Origin: Lithodes maja
Taxonomy: Eukaryota; Arthropoda; Malacostraca; Decapoda; Lithodidae
Direction: 5' to 3'
Assembly: GCA_037953745.1 (NCBI GenBank)
Contig: JBAKBP010001385.1
Coordinates: 62,001 to 126,000 of the forward strand
DNA: 64,000 nucleotides
The notes beneath the pieces were generated by a model that was not told the origin of the DNA, did no database searches, and saw only the letters and a program-made list of their open reading frames with translations. The position numbers and the translations under genes were made by a program. Each line of letters opens with the position of its first letter. Within the stretch, counting starts at the first letter, position 1. Below, in pieces: positions 53,360-61,877 of this stretch.

Positions 53360-55970
53360 CGGCTGCTTTGCTTTCGCCTTGGTTGTCGCTCCCCGTGCTT
53401 GGTGAGCCACATGTCCTGCTTGCGCCACTCGCTCTTTGTGTCCTCTACGGCCTACCTCCCTGCTCTGTGTGGCCCGTGTCTGGCCCTGGTGGTTGTGCTG
53501 CTCCATGGCCCTGGTTCCTCGGCGGCGGCTGTGGCCTCTGCTTCCCTTTCGTCGGTGTGGCCGATGGTCTCCCGCCACATTGGGCCTGTGGGCCGCCGTT
53601 CCCCGGCCTTTGTTGCCGCCCGGTTCCGCGTCACCCTGGGTATCCCTGACCCGACTGCCGGCCGTTCACCACAGCCCGTAGCCTCGTAGGTGGAGCTCTC
53701 GTCTCACACACGAGGGGTCGGGGGTTCACTCCCAGACCGGGCGGTGATGAATTGGGCTTGTCTCCTTTCATGTGTTAGCCTCAGTTCACCTAGCTGTAAA
53801 TAGGTACCTGGAATTCGTGGACGTCGTTGTGCCGTCCCATCTGGGGTTGGCACAAATGGTACGAGGCGAGCTGGGTATCATATGGTTCCCCTACGCTACT
53901 GGTCGGCCTAAGCCTCCACTCTCTCGCTCGCCTCGCTTCTGCCCCTCGTCGTCCTCCTGATCGCCTTGACGTCGCCCGTCGCCCTCGTCTTGGTTCTCGC
54001 CCTGAGGCCGGGGTTAGCGGCTCTGCTCCTATGCGCCCTCCCCTGGCCTCTACGGATAGGGGCTCTCCTCCCTTCCGCTCGCTTTCCTAGCCCAGACGAC
54101 TTCCTCTTACGTTGTCCTCTCCGCGCGCGGTTGTTCGTGCTGTCGCTGGCCCTCTGCTCCCTCCTACACTGTCCAGGAGGGTCCGCCTGGGTGTCGTTGC
54201 TTCTCCTCCTTCACCTGCTTCCGTGCCTCTTCTTCCTTCACGGTCTCGTCCCGCGGTGGGGGTCCCTCCCTCCTCCGCCTCGGTGTCGGGCCGCCCTGTT
54301 CTCTCAGCCCCGGGGGTCCTTGCTCTGTTTCCCCCCGCGGCTCCTTCTGGCCTCCTTTCACCCGGCCAGCCTTCCCCCTCCCGTCGTCCTGCTCCTCCTC
54401 CTTCTCTTCCTGCCCTTCCCTTCCCGTCTCGCCTGGGGGGTACCCCTCCTCTTGCCTCGGTGAGGTTTCGGGGTCCCCCTTTCTCGGGAGCTGTCGTGTC
54501 ACTGGAAGAGGGGGATGGTGCTGTTTCCCCCTCGGCCGTTCGTGTACGGGGACGGGTCCCTCTACGGCGACACGGCCGTCATCGCTCGCCTTCCTTGGGC
54601 CGCGACGCTGCTGGTTCGTGTCGTGGGTCTCGCTCCCGCTCACGCTTGTCCCTGCGGGCCGACCCTTCTGGGTGGGGGGGGGTGGGGGGGGTCGCCTCTC
54701 TCGGTTCGATTGTTGGCTTTGCAGGGCTTGGTTGTGTCCCGCTTCGACGGGTGCTTGGCGTCGTTGGACGCCTCCCTCTTCTCGCGCTTCTTGGCGGTGC
54801 CTCAACCTCAGCGCCTCGCCCTTCCTACCCCTGCTACGGTCCCGCTCCCTTCTGCGGGCCTACGCTCTGGTCAGCCTTCGGCCGCGCTGACCTCCTTCCG
54901 GCTGTTCAGTCCCTGGCTGTGTTGACGGGTCTGTCCTCCTATGGGACGGGTTTGTGCGACGCCGGTACGCCTGGCTTCGCCGTCATGCTCGGTCGCCCTC
55001 TCCCCTTGGAGGCCTGGTTTGCTGTGGCCTTCGCCTTCACACCGTTCCGTCGACGGCTCTCCTTCGGTCCCTCCCTTAGGTTACTAGCCTTGACGTTGGA
55101 CTGGGGTCGTCCCTGCTTTTGCCTCCTCTGGTGTCTGTCGGCAGGTTGGCCGGCGCGTTCTGGTCCTGGATGGGCGCGCCCGTTCTTGGACTTTGTTCTA
55201 TTGCTACCGTTCTTCTCTCACCCGGATCAGGCCTCTGTCGCCACGGTTTTTCCCTTGCGACAGAGGGTGACGGACTTCTTGTCTTGTCTTTCGGTTCCCT
55301 CCAGCCGTCTGTCCCCGCCTGCGGCTTTTCGGGGCGTCTGCGCCAGGCGCTCTTCGCGAGGGTTTGGACCGCGTTCTGCGGGTCCACCTTCGGCTCGCGG
55401 TGTCTTTGGTTCCCGAGCTGCAGGCGGTTTTGTACGCGGCTACTCGGCGCCGCCCGACAGTGCGGTCCTCGTTCTGCCGGCCGGCCCCCTTGGCTATTCG
55501 TCAGGGTTTGTTGTACTCTGCGCTATATACGTCGGGGTTGTTTCAGCTGGTTGCTTGGGTATGCTCGCTTCTCTGTCGGCGGCCCCTGCTTCCGACACGC
55601 GCCGACGCGCTGTGTCGTTGCGGTCCCTGCTTCCGTCACGCCCCGTCGTGCTGTGTCGCACGCGGGGTCTTCTCAGTCCCGTCCTTCTGCCGGTCCTCTT
55701 CGGGGTGCTGCTACGCGTGCTGCCGCCTTGTGCGGCCGCAGGACTGGGACGTTGCAGGCCAGTGCGTCGATTCCGCCTCGCCCTTCTGTTCTTGCCCCTT
55801 TCATCCCCACTGTGTCGGGGCTGGCCGGTCTTCCACTTCCGGCCGCCCTTCGACGTGGTCTGCCCCGCGCCGGCCTGGGGTTGGGGGGGGGGGGGTTGAG
55901 GTCGACGTGGCGCTCGTGCCCGCACGGCCCGTACCGAGGGTACCTCCGCGTCGACGCAATGTGTAGTTCT
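53360..55970 (+). pseudogene. A2 gag remnant
   Basis: Aligns with A1 gag. At about 53258-53689 the Cys-cluster frame runs straight into the main frame (CRSPCLVSH then YLPALCGPC), so A2 lacks the 4-nt shift of A1. Substitutions follow adenine loss: Lys, Asp, Glu, Asn and His codons become Ala, Gly, Val, Pro or Arg (KVEV to AVGV, DGDVS to DGAVS). The SINE interrupts it. Frameshifts follow at several points (for example near 54690 and 54925), and the 54112-55899 frame departs from gag before its end. Confidence 0.83.
53674..53925 (+). mobile_element. tRNA-derived SINE (Val-CAC-like head)
   Basis: 53674-53743 folds like a tRNA: a CTCGT/ACGAG anticodon stem around CTCACAC (anticodon CAC), a B-box-like GGTTCACTCC and a 3' part CCGGGC that pairs with the 5' GCCCG. 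The tail contains TAAATAGGTACCTGG. The element is absent from A1 (site about 1993-2070). It has kept its adenines, unlike the DNA around it. The 3' border is approximate. Confidence 0.8.
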
Positions 55971-56149
55971 CTGGGTCGGCCTCCTTGTTCTCCTTCTCGC
56001 CTGGCCGACCGGGTCGCTCCCCTCCTCTCTGGTGCTCCCTCGGGTTGTTTTTGCCCTGGTGCCCCTCGGTTGCCGCGAGGGACGTTGGGGGCGGCGGGTT
56101 GCGCGGTGGGGTCTCCCCTGGTGGTGGACGTCTCGACCCCCTTTCCGCT

Positions 56150-57880
56150 CTTGTCACCGACGCCGGTCCATCTCTTCGGAGGTGGCCCACCTGCTCACTT
56201 CCATGCCCGAGCTGGGTAGCGTCGAGGGAGTTGATCGCCGGTCGTCCGGTTTTCCTCTCCCGTGTCTTTCTGGTCCCGTCGACGAACTGCGTCGCGATGC
56301 GGCCGTTGGTGGTTCTGTCGGCCCTCAACGGGCGCGTCGTGCACACACGGTTTCGGATGCTGCCGGTGCCCCTGGTACGCCTGGCCCTGTGCCCTCTGTC
56401 GTGGGTTGTGTCGCTCGCCCTCCAGGATGCGTCTTGGCTCGTTCCTCTCCATCCTCTCTTCCAGCGATTCTTGGCCGTTCGGCCTTCCGATCGTGTGTTC
56501 CTGTTCACCGGCCTTCCCTTCGGTCTCCACATCGCGCCGCGGATCTTCTCCGCACATGTGGGGCAGGCTCTGGGTCCTCTCCTCAGGAGCGGGCTCCAGC
56601 TCCTGTTTTCCTTGGCCGACTGGTTGGTGGTTTCCGAAGCCCTCGGCCTGTGCGTTGGCGTCGCCCTCACAGTCGTTCGCACCGTCGCACGGTTAGGGTT
56701 CCCCTTTTGGTGTTCCCGATTCACGCTTGACCCCGTCGCGTGTCGTGCCATGGGTCGGTCTCGCATGGGTTTTGTCCGGCGCTACGGTGACCCGGGGTCT
56801 GCCGCCCGCGGTGCACCTTCGGTGGAAGGTCTTCGCCGTGTTGCACTCGGTCTCCCTCCTGGGATGGCTCTGGGACTCGTTCGTGGGTTCGCTGCTTTGG
56901 GCCGCTCTGCCCCTTTCCTTAGGGAGCCTCTGGCTACTCCGCCTCCTCCTCATGGGCCCCGTGGTGTTTCCGTTGCCCCTCTGGATCGGCTCCTGCCGCT
57001 CCTGCGTCCCGTTCGCTGACGCTTCGGTCTCTGGGTTGCTCCGGGCTCGCTCTCTGCGGCTGTGCCCTGGTCCGCCCCCCCCGCCGACGGTCTGGGTAGC
57101 CACAGATCCGTCGAGCGCGGTTGGGTGGGGTTCCCGATCGACCCTGGGACGTCCACTTCCTGGCAGATGGGTGGGTCTCCCTCCTCTTACCCGTCTATGC
57201 CCTCGGACTGTTGGTTCCTCTGTTCTTCCTGCGGGACCACGCGCTGGCCCTTCGGGGTCAGTCGGTTGCCTTCGGCTTAGACCCTCAGACAGGCTGTCCC
57301 CTGTTTTCCTTCTGCGGGGGTTCCTCCAGGTCGTTGACTCTATTGAGGGTCTCGGTGGAGTTGTTCTTCCTCGCAGCCCGGCACCCCTTCTCCTTGCATG
57401 CCTCCTCCCTGCCCGGGCCTGCCGCCCTGTGGGCGGCCGCCCTGTCGTGGGGGCAGGGCGTTCTTGTTGAATGGGCGTTGCAACGGACTGTGTTCGCCGA
57501 CCTCGCGGCTTCCTGAGGTGTTCCGGAGGTCGCCTTGTTCGCATCGGGGGTGCCGCGCCTGTTGCCTTTGGACCTCTCCCTCCGGCCTCGCGCTCCGGGG
57601 GGGGTCCGGCCGCTTTCATGGTGGCCTGGTACGGGTGGCAGTCGATATACATCTTTCCGCCCCCAGACGCGCTGTTGCTGTGCCCTGTTCTCGCGAGGCT
57701 GCGGCTGTACCACGGCTGCGTCGGGCTCCTCGCGCCTCTGTGGCCGGCACGGGCTTGGTCCGCCCGGTTGCCGCGGTGGTGCCCGAGTCCGGTCCCTCTA
57801 CCTGTCTCCGGCTTCCGCTTGGGCTCGGTTGGGGACCTGCGGGCCTCGTTGGCCTTCGCATCGTGCTTGTTCATGTGGCA
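56150..57880 (+). pseudogene. A2 RT - RNase H - MT-like remnant
   Basis: Aligned to A1 4720-6400. Catalytic residues are lost by adenine change: SLDLKDAYWHV becomes SLALQDASWLV and FYLDDW becomes FSLADW. RNase H DTDAS becomes ATDPS and MDNQTAV becomes LDPQTGC. The MT-like VDLFAS becomes VALFAS. A stop at 57514 and frameshifts near 56700 and 57590 are also present. Confidence 0.88.
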
Positions 57881-58890
57881 CGGTGGCTCCCGGTCCCGGG
57901 CCGGGCCCTGGCCGGGCCCTGACTGACTTCCTGCAGCGTTCCTGGCCGTCTTCTCCTTGGGGGCCTTCCGGGTCCCGCTGGAGGTCTTTTCCTAGGTGGC
58001 TACAGGCCGCTCGCCTGCCTGTTGGCTCTCCTTCCCTCGTCCTACGCTCCTTGTTTCACCTCTTCCGTACACGTCCCTTTCGAGTCGACGCTATGCGTAC
58101 CCACTTGTCTGCCGTCCGGGGGCTCTTTGGGTCCGTCGCTGGGCTGGTCGTTCTGCCACAGGTGCTGGATTCCTTCCTGATGGTTGCCTTCCGGGATCGA
58201 CCTACTCCGCGCCAGGTCCCTCCGCAGTGGGATCTGGGGCGGGCTCTGGTCCTTCTGGCTTCGCCCACGTCTGCAAGGGCCGCTACGCCGGTTCTGTTGC
58301 TCGGGCGTCCGCTCTTCCTTGTCACTCTGGCCACTGGGGTTCGGTTGTCTGCCCTAGCGGCATTGTCATGGCCCCGGGACTGCGTGCGATTCTCCCCGTC
58401 CTTGCATGGCGTCTCGTTCGCCTCCTCCCCTCCTTTTGTTGCCACACTTGGGAGGGCGGCCCCCCGCTTTCCGGCCTTTCGCCGTCCAGGCTTTCCGGCT
58501 TGGTCATCCTCGCCATGTGTTGTGCCCGGTGTCGGCCTTGCGCTCATCTGTTGCGTCTGTGGCGCCGCCTTCGGGTCCTGCTGTGTGGGTGTCTCCTCGG
58601 ACGGGTGGGAGGCTCTCGCAGGTGCGGTTGGGCCGCCGCGTTAGTCGGACCGTTCGTGCCCGTCGCCCTGTTTGTAGGGGTTCTGCGCACGATGTCTGGT
58701 CCTTTGCTGCCTCCTTCCGGTTCCTGCCACGTCGATTCTTCCCTGCCTTCGCCTCAGCGGTTTTGTGGGTCTTCTATCAATTCCTTCATCTCCTCCTACC
58801 TCTCCGTGTCCAGTGTTCGACCCCCTCGGCTGGTACTTGCTCTCGGGGGTCGTGTTTCCTGGTGCTCTGGCGAAGATCCCTGGTCTTCCC
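57881..58890 (+). pseudogene. A2 tyrosine recombinase remnant
   Basis: Aligned to A1 6430-7407. The catalytic Arg context is changed (TGDRVSEL to TGVRLSAL). The SAHDVRSF motif reads SAHDVWSF in frame, so the second Arg is lost. The Tyr in SSYLSVSS is kept. The gene's stop TAG is now TGG. A frameshift occurs near 58450. 62 percent of A1 adenines are changed in 57924-58310 by hand count. Confidence 0.87.
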
Positions 58891-59298
58891 CCCTTGTCCC
58901 TCGTTCTTTTCCTTTGTTTTATATGACAAAGGGGGGGGGGGGTGTACGGGTTTGCAACACTGGATTACAAGTTTGGGATTATGTTATATGTATACAGTAC
59001 ATAAGTGTTTTTGCCACATTGAAAATTGTGTTTTGTTCTTGTGTTCAGTGTTTTTGTTGGTTTTTGAAGAAAAGGGATTTTGGGTACGGTACCTTTTTGG
59101 TTTCAGGCAAGTCTATGTTTTTGCATTACTATGAATGACGGGCATGTGTTAAAACTGTTCTTTTTAGCTACTCCTCAGTTTTTCACTCTTTTATTAGACT
59201 CTCTTGTTTAAATTGTGTCTTTGTCATTCATATTTTTGTTTTATGCATTGGTTTTTTTGGTAGGTTGGGCTTGGATGTCCTCCTCCTATTTGTTATGC
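58891..59298 (+). other. A2 3' region, adenines conserved
   Basis: Aligns with A1 7440-7842 including A-rich runs (GAAGAAAAGGG, TTACTATGAATGACGGG). The adenine-loss pattern stops at about 58930. Confidence 0.8.
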
Positions 59299-59383
59299 AG
59301 CCTTGACGTTGGATTTTCCAAGACTACTACCAAATAGTAGGTTTTCCTATTTGGTAGGTTGGGAGGTACGTCAAACCTCCCAA
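59299..59383 (+). repeat. A2 right end (85 bp), ICR and right ITR deleted
   Basis: The 3' region runs directly into AGCCTTGACGTTGGATT followed by the outer right end. In A1 this 17-mer starts both the ICR (7843) and the right end (8282), so A2 has lost exactly the interval between the two copies. Confidence 0.9.
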
Positions 59384-60330
59384 AATCAATCTTATGAAGT
59401 ATACCAGTGTATAAGATTATATATTCAAAGAAAAGAAATATATTGACTTACGTTTACCTCATCAAATACTAGTAGCTAATTTAACCCAAGTCAAGGGATA
59501 TAGTGAACATTCAGGTAACCTGATTAGGTGCCCATACAATCTTTCAATAATAGAAGAGTGAGTTGATTCCAAAGGAAAAGGATTCAATTTAAGTTGCCTT
59601 GAGTATACCTGATCTCCATCTAGATCCGCGGTCGTGCTAGAAGATATTTAATTAAGTTGGCCACTTATGTTCTCGTGTTTAGTGTTACGTTACGAGCGGA
59701 GTTCAAACCCATAACATAAAGAAACATTCCACTAAAACCACAAAACGAGGACTTATTATTTAGCCTCACAAAATGCGGAAAATATGACTATAATTTTCAG
59801 TCAAGAAGATGTGGCATGTTAAACTTCCACAAAACTAGTGACTTTCTTAGTAGTCACTAAAACCTTGGTAGGTGAAAAGATGTGGCAAGTTCATAAAATA
59901 TCAGTTAATATCAAATGGCTGTTTTAGCCTAAAAACCCCAAAGTTATTCCTTTCTCATCACTCGTTCAGAATTAGTTATCTTTAGTTACTTTGACTAAGA
60001 TTTATCCCAACAATCAAAAGAATAATATATTAGCACAAAGGTAAAATGTAAAGATTATGTAAAATAACATTATTTATTTACATGATTAATTATACACAAA
60101 AGTTAATTCTAGTGAAAATATCAAAGTGAGAAACATTGAAGTGAAATAATAAAGACACTCTTAATAAAAATAATACATTGTTATATAAATACCCTCCAAG
60201 AGAGTAGTGAAAGCAATCAATAAACATAACAAAATCCTAGGCTATACTTATTCAACTCATGGTGATTCTTTTACACACGAACTCGGGGCAGGTCAGCTTC
60301 AGATGGTGGTGGAGAATACACTACCTGCCT

Positions 60331-60332
<2 letters not shown>
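59384..60332. other. Gene-less AT-rich DNA
   Basis: No gene. The phrase GATGTGGCA(T/A)GTT occurs twice (about 59809 and 59880), otherwise no structure is seen. It may be the continuation of the DNA left of A2. Confidence 0.45.
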
Positions 60333-60386
<54 letters not shown>

Positions 60387-61138
60387 ATTCAGACATGGTG
60401 ATATGTCCAAAACCGGGCCTTTGTCATTAGACGGCCCACAACTCAAAAACTAACCTGCTAAGCTATTTGTCATTTGAGTTCTGTGTGACAGTTCGAACCT
60501 AGGCTGACCTGCTTAAGCTGAGCTAATATCATCGTGGTGGGGGGGTGTCTTGTACTGCCTGGATGAGTAGGTCTGGGTTGTCAGTCCAGGATTTTCTGAT
60601 GAGCTGTGTTGCAACCTGGATTGCACTGGCATCTGCTGGATCGGTCGTAGGTATGTTGTTTCCTGCTCTGAGGGGTTCTGTGTCTTCGCACTCCAGCAGC
60701 CAGTGAAGGAGCGGTAGGGTTGTGTTTGTCTGACAGTGTTTGCAGTCCCTTGCTTCAGGCCTCTTTAATTGCCAGTTGCATTTGTAGCCGAGTCTGAGTC
60801 GATGGATGTTGACTCTTACTGCCCTGGGTGTGTTACTGGGAAGGCTGAGCTGCTGGTAATTTGTTGCATTTCTGTACCAGTTGCATGAGAAGGATCCTCT
60901 GCTTGTTAGCCCTCTGTGATACTCCTTGCGGAGCTGGTCTTCCTTGTTCCTGATTTTCGCTTTTACCAGGGAGAGGGATGGTCTGACTGTATAGGTAATT
61001 TGGGCTATTTGGGTGGCTGACTTGGCTGCTATGTCGGCTTCCTCGTTTCCAGCAATACCCACATGGCTCGGAATCCAACTGAAATCTACAGTTTTCCCAA
61101 GATTGCCCAGTTGGCTAAGGACCGCTAGTATGGATGTT
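60333..61138 (-). mobile_element. 5'-truncated I-type LINE with poly(A) tail
   Basis: The poly(T) run 60333-60379 (47 T on +) is the poly(A) tail of a minus-strand insertion. The duplication CTGCCTCA lies at 60325-60332 and 61139-61146. Only the RNase H end and the 3' UTR remain. Confidence 0.88.
60529..61138 (-). pseudogene. LINE RNase H domain and C-terminus
   Basis: The frame is open from the truncation point to the stop at 60529. It reads FSWIPSHVGIAGNEEADIAAK, the RNase H end found in I/R1-type LINEs. A Cys/His tail follows (CNWQL, CKHCQT, LLHWLLEC) like the C-terminal zinc region of such ORFs. The N-terminal EN and RT are missing. It is not functional alone. Confidence 0.82.
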
Positions 61139-61877
61139 CTGCCTCATGCAGAAAGTAGGCTTATATACCCTTAGCTCACCTGGCTCTGATACCAAACTCT
61201 TGAACTGCATTGAACTGCATTAATCAGTAACTCATTATATGCTGGCTGAATTAAAGTATTACTTTTACCAAAAACTCTATGATATATCTTTTAATCAATA
61301 CTTATGATTAGAAAAGCCAAATACATTATTACCTAGTTATAATCAATATCATTCGTACGTCAGGCAACGAAGGAGAGAAAGAGAGTTTGAGGAAAGGGGA
61401 GAAAGGGGGGGACATTGAGTAGGAGCAAGGGTGTAGAGGGGAGAATGGAATGTGGGGATTACTGGAAGAAAACGGGGGTGAGGAGTAAACTGCCTGTACT
61501 ACCACCACACTCTGAATCATACACTCTTGAACAAAAAATCTTCCTATATAAGATACTAAGCTGTCTACAGGTCGAATTAATTATACCAGGCTCATAACAT
61601 TGCATACGATATTCAATCATAAATAATTAAAGATCACATCCACCATAATAAGCACGCAATACCACAATTACAACCAGTGACACTTGAATAAAATAGAAAT
61701 CCCTAACACCTCCCTCACAAAGAGATTTATAAGAGAAGCGAAAATAAATCGAAACCCTAATACAATAATTTTAAACCTAATACCATTCACCAAACCATAA
61801 ACCAAAACCAAAATCACATTAACAAACTTACAAACTATTGCTGATAAAATAGCACTAACAACTAAAATTGTTCTCAT
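61139..61877. other. Gene-less segment, possible LTR region of the Gypsy element to the right
   Basis: No gene. On the minus strand it follows the end of the Gypsy pol gene. It contains a TATA-like TATATAAG (complement, about 61153) and the string TGGCTCTGATACCAAACT (about 61190), whose complement resembles a primer-binding site for initiator Met tRNA. LTR borders cannot be fixed because only one copy is in the window. Confidence 0.4.

Larger units (their letters stand above)
51611..59383 (+). mobile_element. DIRS-A copy 2 (A2), degenerate, adenine-depleted
   Basis: Full-length relative to A1 except for an approximately 439-bp loss at the right. The left ITR is complete (51611-51911). Leader and 3' region are close to A1. 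The coding interior (about 53170-58900) has lost most sense-strand adenines, and no gene is intact. The right end 59299-59383 equals A1 8282-8366, but ICR and right ITR are absent. A SINE lies at 53674-53925. Both flanks lack an obvious duplication. Confidence 0.92.

Noticed and set aside
53674..53743. Functional tRNA-Val gene
   Set aside because: The acceptor and T-arm pairing is imperfect and it continues into a SINE tail, so it is a retroposed derivative.
54112..55899. 595-codon + ORF in A2 as an intact gene
   Set aside because: Its first part is decayed gag, then it drifts out of the gag frame. Frameshifts and loss of charged residues show a dead copy.
56693..57874. 393-codon minus-strand ORF opposite the A2 RT/YR region (also 55801-56766, 321 codons)
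   Set aside because: It lies antisense to a recognisable RT remnant. Its openness is explained by loss of A from the + strand, which removes stop triplets on both strands.
53170..58930. ADAR RNA editing as the cause of the A2 pattern
   Set aside because: Editing yields A to G only. A to C is about as frequent here, so editing alone cannot explain it.
53170..58930. Sequencing artefact as the cause of the A2 pattern
   Set aside because: Reads from both strands would give A and T errors alike, and the flanks of the same element are clean. Not fully excluded without reads.
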